Under the pieces are notes generated by a model that was given only the letters and a program-made list of their open reading frames with translations, was not told the origin of the DNA and made no database searches. A stretch of DNA of 64,000 bases from Pipra filicauda (lineage: Eukaryota; Chordata; Aves; Passeriformes; Pipridae). The stretch lies in the NCBI RefSeq assembly GCF_003945595.2, contig NW_024104376.1, positions 4,499,182-4,563,181 of the forward strand. Reading direction: 5' to 3'. The position numbers and the translations under genes were made by a program. Positions 24,101 to 37,015 of the stretch are shown here, piece after piece (the first letter of the stretch is position 1; each line of letters opens with the position of its first letter).

Positions 24101-26177
24101 AGAATTATTGTGTTAGTTACAGAAAGACCTTCTATCCCTTCACCAGCTGGGTTTTTGAAGTCAGGGCCATAGGGAAAGTAGGGCTGAATGAAGGGGTGAA
24201 ATACAAAGTTGAAGGGAAGAAAAACTTGACTTAATTCTTGGGCTATTGGACTCATGTGAATATTTACCCTTCCTGCACACAAGTGTGTTGGTACATAATT
24301 GAAGCTCAAGAGAAAGTTGAGGGAGCAGATGCAAGATAAATGGTTCCTATAAGAGCAATATGCCCAGTACTTGAATTTTAAGGCATCTCTCTCCTCCTAA
24401 CAAATTATTATTATTATTGCCCTTTCATTACTCTAGAGGTCTGTTTTCTTCAAGAATTCAGAATAAAATATGCCACTGCTAGTGACATAAATACTGTTTT
24501 GTTTCTGGTAACTCTGCAGAACAGTATTTTAGGGAGAGAGAATCAGGATTCTGCCCTTCCTTTTGCCTCACGGAGGGAATATCTGACTAGTTTCCCACCA
24601 AGACTTCACTCTGTATAGCTATAAAAGTGGTGGAATTACAGTTGTATTTCAGATAATATTTTGAAGTTTGCACAGCTCAAAGCCTGGCCATGACCTCTCT
24701 TAGCTCAAAAGGAGGTGGATAAGAGCTGACACTCATCTGTAGGTCTGAGGTATGCTTGTAGGGTCCATGAAAGGCAACTGCAGAAGTTCGCAGACCTGAA
24801 AGGAGGTTGTGTGCCCACCAGTCTGCCTCCTTTTCACCCATTATATTGATTGGTTTCACAAAGGATATAGCTTCTGCCCATGAAACTCTGAGTATCACTT
24901 GTCTTCATGGTATGGTAGATACACAGGTTTACCTTTTCTTCCTCAAAATATATTACAATTTTAAGAGCTGACTTATTGATAATTTTTTCCTTGGTATTTT
25001 CTGCTGTTCCTCATTGATTACAAGGTTTGGTTTTTTTAGTTTGAAGTTGGTTGAAGGTTTTTTTGCTATGTTCCTGTCTCAGGAGCAAATAAAGTGTTTG
25101 CCTATTTGTCTTCTGATGCCCCATTACTTTGGTTGTCACAGCCTGGTGCTCAGTGATATATATATGCCTGACTCTGTCTGTGGGTGATAGTCCTTGAACT
25201 AATTGCTTCTCCTCTGGCTGAAAGGAGAGCTTTAGGTAACTAAGTGCTGCCTCAGAGATGCAAACATTAAGAACTGAGATCATTCTATTTTTAAAATTTT
25301 ATTGCTGTGAATCGGTGCATTGAAGCAGAGAGTCTGAAAGTGATGCTCTGGGCTCACTGATGACAGTGGGAATTTTTACGTCGGTGTTAAAAAGGTTCAA
25401 GACTTCTTCTCTGAGAGCTCAGAATAGTCCTTGCTAGATTTCAGGTATTTACCCAATGAGGCCTTGCTTAAATATAGACCTGTTTCTCTGAGTACCATTT
25501 GTTATAGCCAGGCATTAACAGCAGAGAGACACGGAGCTGTCACACAGTTTACAGGACGCACCTCCCTCCTGCCCTGCAGGAGCCCCGCCGGGGGTCTGTA
25601 TGGGCATATGGCAAGAGATTGCCTTCTTCAGTGAAGCTGATTCACCTAATCCTTAAGTGAAATAACACCACACAGAGCAGTCTTGTTTAAGCTGCGTATT
25701 TGTTTTTTACTTTACAGCTTACAATTACAGTGGAGCATATGGCAATGCAGATGAGCAGTCAAGGTCCAGACCCCTGGGATGAGTGTAGCTGCAGTCCTAC
25801 CTCAGTGAAAGCAAATGACTCCTGCCAGAGATGACTCTGGTCCCAGGAGCCATCTGCTTCCTTGCTGGGGAAAGCTGTGTTGGCTGCACAGAGCTGGCTG
25901 CTCAGAGAAGCAGAGCCCAGCTCAGACACGGAGCCAGAAGTGTGCTTGGAAATACAGGGAGTAGCACCACCAGATCTGCTTTTGAGTGCCTGCAGTAGTG
26001 CCTAGAAGTGGTTGAACCCAGGCTATAAATCAATAATTTTCTGCAGTATCCTGGGGCAAGGGAATGAAGGAAAACAAGACTGTTTCCAGAAGGGTCACAT
26101 TTCCTCGCACTTCTACTAAAAGGTCTTTCCTTATTGCTCAGTGTGCTGCCATTCCACTCAGTCCAGGAGTAACATGA
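21195..26177. other. Unassigned non-coding stretch holding the 22-kb inverted repeat
   Basis: Only the foldback at 22067-22169 and an A-rich run at about 22199-22220 stand out. Open frames are short and AT-driven. Confidence 0.6.
22067..22169. repeat. Perfect 17-bp inverted repeat with 69-base loop
   Basis: AATATTGAAATATTCAT (22067-22083) and its exact reverse complement (22153-22169) enclose 69 bases. Inside, GAGAG near the left arm can pair with CTCTC near the right arm across a bulge. The arms are AT-rich. It could be a small foldback repeat, a hairpin RNA, or chance. Confidence 0.7.
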
Positions 26178-26205
26178 CAATAATAATAATAATAATAACA
26201 ATAAC

Positions 26206-26264
<59 letters not shown>
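26178..26264. repeat. (AAT)n microsatellite
   Basis: About 87 bp of AAT/TAA trinucleotide, interrupted by 'aacaataac' near 26198-26206. After that about 19 uninterrupted units follow. A long pure array of this kind is likely to be length-variable between individuals. Confidence 0.95.
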
Positions 26265-26266
<2 letters not shown>

Positions 26267-27654
26267 TCTCAGATCTATGCTCTGGCTGAGAACATTTGCA
26301 TAGACAATTCACATTTCAAAAGGATATTTGCTCTAATTCTTGCCTTTCAAAGATCTATCTTTGCAATGGTATGTACCATAAGACTCCTATTAGGTGAAAA
26401 AACCTGACATGGGTTGTTTGTCTGCTTTTGCTGCCTTAAAGAGCTGTTTGTTAGTTCATTCTCTAAGAACAACTCCTAAGTCTCCCATGGTTTTGATCAC
26501 CTGTTTCTTTGTCATCTGCTCACTCTTGCTACAGACAGAATTCTCCTGCCAATATTTGATTCCCACACGGTCTGTGGACTGTGTCTTGTGCCACTTGCCC
26601 CAGTGGGTGTCAGGGGAGGGACACCAGTTGTGTCAATGTGGGATATCTGTTGTCCAGGACAACTCCACTCTCCTGGTCTCTGGGTCTGATTTTCCACAGC
26701 ACGTATTGGGGAGGAAGGAAGGACCCTCAGGTGCTCCTTATGCACTCTTATGGTCTTACTACTGCTTTACTCAGTGCAAGTGGCTGGTGAGATGCACAGC
26801 ACTGTGACTAAGTGGAGCTACTTTGAGAAGGGCCATTGCAATATGGAATTTATCCTGTGTTTATCTAAATGACAGCAACTGCTCAATGTTACTAAAGGAC
26901 AGAGAGCATCATTTTCAAAAGAGAAGGATGGTATGACTATAAATCCTATGGAATAATGGGATTTGTATGGGGGAAGTGTCTAATCCCTTTCATAATAAAC
27001 AGGTTTATGAATGACAGATGTGGATAAATAATGAATACTTCCAATTCACCATCAAGGACTGAACGAGTAGAAGAAAATGCAGTTGCAGCTCTGACTGAAT
27101 TTTAAACACTATTTAAAATCTCAGAGTTCAGCATGAAGAAGACCTATTTGATTATCCTCTTCTGTTTGTGCTCTTTATTTCATTAGTTCTAAATACTTAT
27201 AATTCTGAAGACACAACTAAAAGCAGAGGTGGGCTGAGAACAAAAAAATTCAAACAAATAATCAGATTTCATGCTTTATACAAAGTGTTCTTTAAAGCTG
27301 TTTCACTATGAACACTCAAGCACAAGCAGTTAAGTGTTAATTGAGTTGAATTGAGTGTGAATGCACATATCAGTCTTGTCAGCAGCAGCAAGGCCAAAGA
27401 GACAACAGTGAGGACTATTATGTCCAGAGAAAAAATTAATCCAAGAGGTACCCTGGGCTGGATGAGTTCTCCAAAGCATGTCATATGCTTGGGATTTGAG
27501 CACATCTGGTAAAGTCAGAAATTAGAAAAGGGACTAAATTTTTCTTATTAGGTCATCTACTCAATCTTCTTGTCGGTGTAGCATCCTCCTCTGCGATATT
27601 CCCTTCAGGGTTAAAATTTCAGTGTTTTATTAATTCTAATTTGGGGATTTTATC
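26265..27654. other. Unassigned non-coding stretch
   Basis: A plus-strand frame of 137 codons (26394-26807) is within chance length for the window and has no domain that I recognise. No repeat is identified. Confidence 0.55.
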
Positions 27655-27950
27655 TGCACTGACACAGTGAATAATTAACTCAAGGAACTCCTTGCTGAAG
27701 GTTAGCCTCGGAGCAAAGCGCTCAGTAGTGTTTTAAAAAGGCCTGGATGCATTTGTTAATAGCATCTGCACCTGCGCTACTGGCAAATGGAACAGGGACT
27801 ATCAATCTGGCACTACCTGGTCTCAGGACAATTATCTTAATGGTATGTTATAGCTGGATTACAAGGCATTTGTATCAGTGTCTAAAGCATCTCCCAGTTC
27901 ACTTAGAGGCAGGAAATCAGGTTTTCTAACTGAGCTAATGTATGAGGTTT
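27655..27950 (+). mobile_element. Ancient CR1/L3-like LINE fragment
   Basis: 'aaggaactccttgctgaagg', 'ttttaaaaaggcctggatgc' followed by 'atttgttaatagcatctg', and later 'catctcccagttcacttaga' followed by 'ggcaggaaatcaggt' follow in order the 3' region of old amniote CR1/L3 elements. There that region reads as a short-spaced run to a 'ggctggactagatg' type end. It is heavily diverged and has lost its terminus. Assignment is from remembered consensus only. Confidence 0.5.
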
Positions 27951-30900
27951 TCCAGGGTATCCATCAGCAACGTAGCTAAACTGTCTGTGTCAGTGCAGCA
28001 ATAAATATGAATGCAATCATGTTAAAGGTTGCACAGCGTGATTAAACCCGCTGCACGCTCAGCACAAAAGATGTCCTCGGACCAGTCTCACAGTAGATGG
28101 GTCACATCTGCCACACACTGTGGCAGGGAATTATAGAGAGGGTCCCTGGCTGGGGTGAGCTGCTCCTGACTGCGGGCAAGGTGAAGGGCTGCATTCACAC
28201 CAGTAATTTAAATGGTGTCAGGGAACTGTTCTAGGAACTGGAACTTGATAATTTGTGCTGTGAAAATACCCTCCCCCATCACGCTTGTAGTTTGGCTTAA
28301 ATCGACTATCTCTTAAACCTCTCCTGGCCATAGTTTGGGGAACAGCATGGGACAAGCATCTTTCTTCACAGGGAGCCTGAATGTGGCCACCCTGCTCCAC
28401 AGGGCAGACCTGTGTTGCTCTCCAAAAGCTGAGAAACGACTCTGGGAACATGTGACATGCTGATATAGGTGTGGTTTAAGGTGCATCATCCCCAAACCTG
28501 CAAGCAGGGACCTCTGGGCTTGGGTCCAGACCTTGGACTGCTCACAGCAGGCCTGGAGCATCCAGGAGCAGAGCGTGCGATGAGCAAAGCTTATGAGAGT
28601 TCATAGGAGGATTTTTGGATGTGCTTGCTGTCAGGATGATGTTGCTGCCCTCGCATGCAAGGTCTCATGTGGGTAGTTCCTGCCTCTTTGACTTTTCACA
28701 GAGCTTTTCACACTTGCTTGCCTACCACAACCATCCACATCACCCTTTCTGTTCTCTGGGCTTGTACTCATACAATCCCTGTACCAAAGAAAATTATAGG
28801 TGGTGTTCCTTTGCTCTTTTCCATAGCTGTGCTTGAAATACACCCTTTCCGAAAAGACCTATGCAGCCCAGTTCCCATATAGAAGAGTGTAACTCAGTAG
28901 TCAATCACATAAAAATAATTAATTACAAATTATACAGTCTGTGTATATATCTATGGATAAGAGTGCGTGTATGTACCTCCACTTCTCTCTCTCTGAATAT
29001 GTAGATAGGGAGGTAAATGTAAGTCAAAAGAGCAAAACTAACAAAATAGTTGATGTGCTTCCATGGCTTTCCTCTCCCATAACAACTGAAGTCCTGAAAA
29101 TTTTGTGTCATTATCCCAGCAGTACTTCTGTGACAAAAGGAGAGGCAACAGGCAGGAAGAAATACAGGTTGATGAAGGAATGGGGATAGATCCAACTTGC
29201 CCAAAGCTTGTTCACCAAAGCACTGCAAGTGGTGCGTAATTGACCCATATACTGTGTATATGGGTGTTGTAACTGAATAAGCAACTGTAATAAAAAAAAG
29301 AACCACACGTTCAGAAGATAATATTTTTCAATTCATTTCAGGGGATTATATTTGAGATTTCAATATAATAAAACCCCCTCAAAAAATAATGTCATATAAA
29401 CTGATGTGTAGGACTCAGAAAAATAGTTACCACTGAAGTGTTTTAGGGTTAGTAACTCAGACCACCTACAATTATTGGACTGAAAAATGTCCAAGTTCAG
29501 TTTTCAAAATGCTTCTCTGAGAGTAGTCTGCATGCCATATGTCTGCAAATGTTGCCTTCTACAGTACATACAAGGAAATCCAACAGCCTTGGATAGCTCA
29601 TATTTCATTTGATGCTGCTGCTGTGTTTATAAGAAACAGAAGAAAAATAATGATCTGATGGCAGAACATGATTTATAGCTTTATGTGTAGGAGTGGGATG
29701 AAAACCCTACCTCCTGGCAGACAGTCCCTTGTCCTGCATCTTTCCAGTCCATTTCAACTCAATGACAAACATCTAAAAGTAGTGGAACTAGAGCAGACCG
29801 AGTTTTCCATTTAGGAAAGGCTGGTAAGTGGCCAGATAACCTAAAAATGATTTTTGACTGAAGAATCTAGGAGCAGACAGAAGCATTTCCGTTAGCCTTC
29901 TGCATTGCATTTCACTTTTAACTACATTTTAGTTTTGGTTTAGTCTGAAATTGCTGACTTTCTGCAGGGCTGACAGAGATGCAAAGTCAAACCAGCACCC
30001 TGGTTTGGATATTTTGCATGTGAAACTGGTATCAAATCTCAAAAAGAAGGAAACACGGAAATTTGGAGCTACAAACAGTGACCATACAAGTCTCTAGAAC
30101 TCACTGAAGTGTCCAGCCTTGAACCTCTGTCCAGAACTGAGACCAAGCTTACATAGCTGTGATATAAGAACAATCAGAGGGGCTTTATTTTCAGTTTTTC
30201 CAATGGAAAAAGTGTGAGATATATAAGTTTATATCAAGTTTCCAGTCTGGTTCCCAGCAGGATGATGTTAATTAAATGGTTTCAGGCAGGACAAGTCACT
30301 TGCAAGCCCAGTTTTTGACTTTGTATAAGATGTAAGATCTAGCACCTCTGAAGTTCAGAGTTTTAAAATATCTAAGACATCCAGAACCCAACTGCCTTAA
30401 AATGACTTCAGTGGGAGTTACATCTCTTCACTTAAAGGTCTGGCTGAAGCAATATATAAAAATGGGACTTCAGTTCTGAAACTTCTTCAAATGTTTAAAA
30501 TCTATTTCTTTTTCAAATTGTGAACCATGTAAATTTGGCTTGGTAAAACTTTGTCATAAAATGAAATCCAAGGATAAATTTGGATTTTATTTTTTCATAC
30601 TTTCTAGCATCAATGGTAACTTCGATAATTGGATATGATTTTGACCCATTCCTGATTCTGATAAAGACCAAAAGATACAAACCCATGAACGTTTTTAGAG
30701 AGTATAAAAGAAATCAGCTACACCAATGGCTGCTGCACAGCAGAGTGCACTGAAAGGTCTTTTACAAAATTATGTCAAGTCTGGAGGAGGGAGACATGTT
30801 TTCATGACTTGTAATCCCAGTTACTGCAGGGTGAGCATTTCCTCCACATTTTTTATTCAGGGCCTAAACCAGTGACTCTCATATGATCACAAACATGGAC

Positions 30901-31829
30901 AACTACCAGAGGATGAATAGGATGACTCCTGAACATGAGCTGAACTGATCTCTCTCTGTAGGCTGTGGCACAGTCACTGCTTCCTTAAAGTCCAAGAATG
31001 AATAGTTCCCTTTTGCAAGTAGTTCCCCAAACTGACCCAGGGTCACAAAAAGCCCCTTACAGTGTTGTCAAAACAGAATAGGAATGAACTACTCAATCAA
31101 CCCAGACACCATTTATCTTTAATATTGGTGCTCTTGGTGCCTTGAGCCCCAGTGTAGGTGTGTGTAAGATGCAAACTACAAGGCCCTGTCCTATGCTCAT
31201 ACAATGTAACTGATCAACATTTCAGGATCATCAGTCACTGGAAATCTCCATTCTGAGCTAAATCCAATCCTGCCTCACAGATATCACCATAGCTGATCTC
31301 TGGTAAAACTCTGTCTAAATCACAGATGCAGTTATACTCAGTGGTGTAAGCCACAAAACCAAAGACGTAAATGGCTTGAAGACAGAATTGCTATTTTCCT
31401 GTGCTGTGGTGTTTTCTGTAGGTCAGGGCAAGGGCGTACCAGCATGGACACCATAGGTCAACCTCAAGCTCACTAAGAGGTAGTTGGTGCTGGAGGAAAA
31501 ACTCACGTACAAGGTTGACTGGTGCAGAGTTTCTGGAGGCATTTCCACAAATATTGAAAACTCTATTCCCACCCATCCAAAATCCTCCTGCACAGAAACC
31601 CCCAAACATGCAAGCAAGCAAAACAGGGGCAAAATAAAAGTAACAAATGAATGTTTAACGTTTCATCTATTTTTTTATTCAGTTGAAAATAGAAAAAAAT
31701 TGCTACAACATTGCAACAAACTTTCTGTGAATATTTTTCTTGGTAAATTTTGTATTTTGTTTCCAGATGAACAGTACACTCTTTAATTAACAAGGGTGGG
31801 AAACACTGTCCTGAGGTCAGAGCAGTGAT
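27951..31829. other. Unassigned non-coding stretch
   Basis: Unique-looking sequence with no interspersed repeat, exon or RNA that I can support. Confidence 0.6.
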
Positions 31830-31975
31830 AAAGAGTGCACAGTTCTGGATTCTGCGATGACACACAGGTTCTTCATCTGCCAAAAGCCTATGTGTGATAT
31901 TTGGCAAGTCACTTCACAACTCCCCTATATCTGTGGTCATTTTTCTTCTTCAGTGTTTGTACATATACTTGGGGC
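31830..31975 (+). mobile_element. MIR-type SINE relic, sense
   Basis: A left part resembling the MIR 'ctggattc...caggttc...ctgcca' series (31846-31882) is followed by 'atgtgtgatatttggcaagt' and 'cacttcacaactccc' (31901-31925). Both halves of the core are in the right order. It is old and diverged. Confidence 0.55.
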
Positions 31976-32321
31976 ATCAGAGGAGTAATGAATCACAAGC
32001 ACAGTCTCATATTTAAATAGTGACAAAAGGATTAATGCTTGGTATTTGAACCACTGGTCTGAAGTCAGAGAACCTTTGCAAACATGGAAAGTGATTTTTA
32101 AGAAGCAGTTTTTATGCAGATAAACTATAATTGATACCTAGTGGCCTTGGGCTTTTTTGAACTTTTGGATGTGTCTTCAATAATTGCAAAGGCAAAACAG
32201 ACCAAAAACCAGACAGTTCAGGAAGCACTGTCACCATTAAAGTGACAATATCTGATTATATGACTTAATGGTTCAACTCAAATAACCAAAAACAGCCTGA
32301 AAATGAAATAAATAAACAATT

Positions 32322-32337
32322 AAAAAAAAAAAAAAAA
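32322..32337. repeat. Poly-A run (16 A)
   Basis: An A16 run preceded by 'gaaataaataaacaatt'. AATAAA hexamers lie upstream, but there is no recognisable retrocopy body. Confidence 0.85.
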
Positions 32338-32659
32338 GAAGGAAGACAGAAAATATCTCAAATTTTCTTATTGTTGACGGAAGTTGTCTCATCTTTTTGG
32401 TTTAATGCAAGACCTCCCTGCCCCTGGAAGACTCTAGCATCACCCACTAACGTTGCTGAGGCGGTCATGCCTACCTTTCCATTAAAAATCCCTCTGTCTC
32501 CCTCCCTTCTCTGTTTCCCAGCCTTTTTCTGCCCAGAGTTTTATAACTCAGCTGTAAGAAATTGCTTCTGGCTGAAACTTGGCAGCAAAAGTCTGATTTC
32601 AGGCCAGGAATGATCCCCCTCCCCTTGTGATTTTCAAAACCCTATTCTTTTGGTCAGAT

Positions 32660-32720
32660 TTGAGGCGCAGAAGAGCAGAGCGGAGGGGGAGGCGGTGTGG
32701 GGCGTTGGGCACGGGAGCTG
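32660..32720 (+). other. Small CpG- and G-rich patch
   Basis: At least five CpG dinucleotides lie in about 60 bases, in a CpG-poor window. The plus-strand G runs (32685-32689, 32699-32702, 32707-32709, 32713-32715) have loops of 9, 4 and 3. It is too small for a CpG island. No TATA box or coding exon can be tied to it. Confidence 0.4.
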
Positions 32721-33763
32721 GCTGGCTCCAGCAGCTTTCATCATGCTTCAGCAGTTCTTTATTTTTCCAGCTGAAATAAGGGTGATTTCTGCATAATGTG
32801 GCAGGGATATTTTTGTGTATGTGTTTGTGTTTAAGCATAAAATGGCTGAGTCATTTCTTCTCAAAAGCGATTTTACTGTGTGAGCCACTTGCTTCCTTTC
32901 TGGTTCTCCTTCATTTTTCTTTGTGTTAATGTTTAAAAGGAAGGTCCAAAATAACACGCTCCTCTTTGGGTCAGCAAAAACAGCTTCACAAATGCTTGTG
33001 TGTGCACCCAGAGTGCTCCTGCAGTGTGGGAGCTTGAAAGAAATATTGAAATGATACCATTGTAACAGCAGTGACATACTGAAGACCTGGCAGTACTTTA
33101 GACGGTTTTCTTTGGATTATGAGAAGTGCTTAAAAACCCAGACTAAAATCACGTCTCATTGTGTGAAAAGGCGGTGAGGACAGGTTCTGATTTAAAAGCC
33201 ACGAGTCTAGAAAAATGAGAGACAAAATATGAGGTGAAAAGGTGCAGAGGCTCAGGGTAATGACCTCCATAAAGGTCACCCAGTGACTGTTGGCACCCTT
33301 AAGCCCAGCAGCAGCAGCCCTGGGAGCACTGCAATGTAGCCAGGGGCCCACTGCTGGTATGTATTTTGTGCTAATGTAATATTCATGACTGCAATATTAC
33401 AGGAATGTCGCCACTGCTGGGTGGTGCTCACACAAGGAGAGGTGATGTTGATGTTAAAGATGGCTGTGCAGCTTCTTCTGTGTGTGTGCTGATTCTATGC
33501 CAAGCCCCAGAAGCTGGTTTTTCTGCTCTGAGCAGTTTGTGACCCCAGTACCGAATGTGTACATTCAGCCTCCATGTGACTTGAAAATACCACTTTCCTC
33601 TGGTGCTTTTTAGGAGAGTTTACTAGAAGGACAAATTGTCCAAACCTGCTGTAACACAGAGCAGGTACTTGAGGAGGATTAGCTCATGTGTCAGATTAGT
33701 CCACGGTGTAGCACCCACTTGGCTTCAAGTGCACATGTTCCTCTCTAGACCTGGGAGTGTTAA

Positions 33764-33893
33764 TCATAAAATCACAGAATGGTTTGGGTTGGAAGAGACC
33801 CTAAAAGTCATCCAGTTTCAGCCCTCCTGCCACGGCCAGGAATGCCCCTCCATAGTTTAAGTCCCCATCCAACCTGGCCTTGAACACCTCTAT
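33764..33893 (-). mobile_element. CR1 LINE 3' end, antisense, short
   Basis: 'atcataaaatcacagaatgg' followed by 'tttgggttggaagagaccct' is the canonical antisense start of avian CR1. It continues to 'catccaacctggccttgaac'. The copy is only about 130 bp, so it is severely 5'-truncated. Confidence 0.9.
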
Positions 33894-36846
33894 TAAGCCA
33901 CATATCCAAATAAATCACCAACAAATGACTCACAGTGAAAATAAAGGAATCAGTGATTTCCTATATGGTGTCAGAGCGTGAGGGACCAGCCCTGATTTGC
34001 TGGATCTGTGGTTGTGTGTTCCACAACTGTGAAAGCATCTTAGTTGCTGCTTGTCCAGCTCTGTCCCGCTGTCCCTGCAGCTGTTCCCTGACATATGAGT
34101 GGGACTGCTGGGGCATCAGTCTTTGTGCCCAGCACTGCACCTACCATGCACTGAAAATGATCTCTGGGCCCCATGGAAAAATTAGCATGTGGTCATCTAA
34201 TTAAAGCTTATGGGGCCAATTATAGTTGCCCTGGCAACTTTAGTTCTGGTATTTCCAAACTTCAGGCTTTGGGAAGTCTTTTGCTTCTGTTCATCCTCTT
34301 GGGTTTTGTTTGTTTGCATCTATGTGTTTCCCTCTGCCTGTAATCACACCACCCTCCTCCTCCTACACATCCCCATGTCTTCTGCAACCTCTTTTCCTCT
34401 CAACTCCCACATCTTCTCCTCCCAGATATTTGGACGTGGAGAAATCTGTGGTTCTTGTTTCCAGTCTTTGGAGTCATAAATATCTGGGGTGGAACTGGAG
34501 AGAATAGTTTGGTTGACCCCTGCACGTGCTGCTGCCCAGGGCAGCAGTGGAAGGACCCACTGCTGAATCCAGCTGACTCAGCAACTCTGAGAGGAGCGTG
34601 TGCAAAAGGAGATGTCTTAGAGATTTGCATGGAGAGCAGCAGAAAGCATATTATTCCTGTCTTAGTGAACCCTGAGCCAAAGACCTTGCTTCTTGCTGTG
34701 AGGGGTGCTGCATATCCCTCAAGGCACCACCACAGCTTGTGGTTTGAAATACCCCATTAAAGGGATTTTTTTTAAAGGCACATCTGCATGAAGCTGTGTA
34801 TCCAAATTTTCCCATGTGTCTGTTAATGCACATCTGAAGAACTCTATTCAATTTTTTTTTTGCATAACACCAAAATCTCCTGCAGGCACAAGGCAAGAAT
34901 GTGGCAGATACTCTAATCCATATGGAATACTTCGAAAAATAAGATATGTATGGAGGTAAGTGGATTATCTACATTCTCCTGAGAGTCAGCTCAGGTGTCC
35001 ACTTCTTAGAGCTGTCTTTTAGTTGTAGGATCACTCTGTGATTGCAGTAAAGATCTCTGCAGCCCTTGTTTTTGAAAGAGGCAGCTGTTGAAGACATGAG
35101 GATTCAGCCTGGATTCATCCAACCTGAGTTTAGGTACTTTATTAATATGCCTAGATTAGAAGGCTTCCTCTGCAGACGATGGAAGTATCTCCAGAAAGTC
35201 CTTGGATTTACATCCTGAAGAGACCTCTGCCTTCTCTTTAATAGCTTTAAAAGCAATGATGTGTTAAAAACAAAAAAAAGGAAAAGAGAGATGATTGTAT
35301 GCTCCTGAATTTCCTTCTAGTTTCTGAGGCGTTTAGATTTGACTAAGGTTCATGTTTTTCAAGCTTTGTCCTGCAACAGTGAGGTCTGGAAACTTCATTT
35401 TCTCCAAGAGAAAGCTGAGATTCTTGTGCAATGCATGTTTTCAGGAGCAGGATCTTTAAGAAAAAAATGCAGTAATGTGAGATGTAATAAAAAACTTTGA
35501 GGTTGGCAGTCTTGCAGGAGAGATGTCAGGCTGTGGCCCTGTGAAAACAACAATGATGAACAAAGCATAGAGTGTTGGTCTGAACTTGAACTCTTGTGAT
35601 TATACTAAGATGAGCTATATGTCTTATGCCAGACCGGGTACATAAGAATACTGAATTTTCTCTTTTTCTGTGTATTTAAGCTCATGAATTTTCTTTTACA
35701 TCCCATCCAGAAATCTTAACACAGTTTTTGATTATTTAAAGAAGAAAAAATGGTCACTAAACCAGTGCTGCCCTATGTGGACAACTGAAAGCTATTCCTT
35801 CCCCCTTATTAATTGACATTGGCATCATATGTATTAGATGTGGTTTTAATATCCTTTTACCCTTTCCTTTTTTTTCCAACAAGAGTGGCCAAATCAGCTA
35901 TCCTCACTCAGCTCCTGTGTCACTTGTGGGTGGAAATTAACAGCTCCTGAATCTGAGCAGGGCTGAGAAAATGAGAGAAGGAGTTGGGATGTCACTAAGA
36001 GATCATGTCCTAGCAGGAGCTGTTCTGATCCCCAGTGCCAAACCATAGCTGTCCCCACATGTGATCTACTCACCTTTATTCCTATCCTGCTGCAGGCTAA
36101 ATTCCTGTTGGAAGGAGAATAAACAGAAGAAAATGTAGTAGTTTAGTGGGATTTAATCTCTAGCAGTGGTCAATGCAGTGCTCAGTCAGACAGGAGAGGC
36201 AGTGATGCTGCACAGCCCCCATGAAGTTTGTGTCTGCATCCACCCCAAAAGTGGAGTACTTCTCTTTAAACATCTCTTCCCTGGCCTCTCTCAAGCTGTA
36301 ATTGGTAAAGAGCAATTTAAACATGCTCCAACTGGCAGTAAAATTCTACTTTTAAAATATTGGATGGTACAGCTTATTTGTATGTTTTGAACAATAGCAC
36401 ACAAGAAATTGGAGATGCTTTTGAGAAAAATTGCATTGTGAAATAGCTTTAGAGAATCTCTTCATGACCATTAGGATTTAATTGTGGAAGGCAGAAGAGG
36501 AAAAAAAGCAAAGGATAGTAAGTAACGGATTGTTATATTGTTATGAGTCATGTTGCCTCAGAGGTTTTGTTTTCAGCTGGTGCTGTGTCTATCATTATTA
36601 AGTTATTTTATTATTAAATTTGGACTGACTCCTTATGGTAAATTTGGGCTTAAAAGTTACTGACTTGGTACCCATGAGATGTGTGTTAAAACATGCAAAA
36701 TATTGATAAAAAAAGATCCAGTAATGAGAATATAAATGTTAAAGTAACATAGAAGTAATTTTTACACATGTTAAACCTAAAGATAGAGAAAGCCTTGGGA
36801 ATTTATGGGGGAAAAAAATATAATTACCTAAAAGACAAGATATCCT
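33894..36846. other. Unassigned non-coding stretch
   Basis: A pyrimidine-rich part at 34330-34430 has faint LINE2-like wording but is not assignable. No gene is seen. Confidence 0.55.
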
Positions 36847-37015
36847 GCCCCCCCAAAAAAAAAAAAATTAAAAAGAAACAGATTTGTGACTTCTAAAGAA
36901 AAAAAAACCCCAAAACCCAATGAGCGCACACACAAAACCAAAACCCAAAAAACCCCAACAAATAACCGCCCCCGAAAAAAACCCCGAAACAACAAACCAA
37001 ATTAAACCCAAAAAC
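36847..37015. repeat. A/C-rich low-complexity tract
   Basis: Runs of A broken by C3-C5 blocks. On the minus strand this is the same T/G type as 21001-21194. C runs at 36944-36946, 36953-36956, 36969-36973 and 36982-36985 give a long-loop G-quadruplex possibility on the minus strand. Confidence 0.85.

Larger units (their letters stand above)
31976..33763. other. Unassigned stretch around the CpG/G-rich patch
   Basis: Holds the poly-A run at 32322, the CpG patch at 32660-32720 and, downstream, an AP-1-like TGAGTCA at about 32845. A 9-bp palindrome arm pair (tgtaatatt/aatattaca, 33375-33401) follows. It could include a regulatory element, but nothing proves it. Confidence 0.45.

Noticed and set aside
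25540..25625. 'YGHMARDC' resembling a retroviral CCHC knuckle
   Set aside because: Only one partial motif, the required Cys spacing is absent, and there is no neighbouring gag or pol sequence.
25902..26312. Frame with a long poly-Leu stretch on the minus strand
   Set aside because: The poly-Leu is the translation of the (AAT)n microsatellite.
34310..34440. Pyrimidine-rich text faintly like a LINE2 3' end
   Set aside because: Only 'ccctctgcctg' fits; the rest can be explained by composition.
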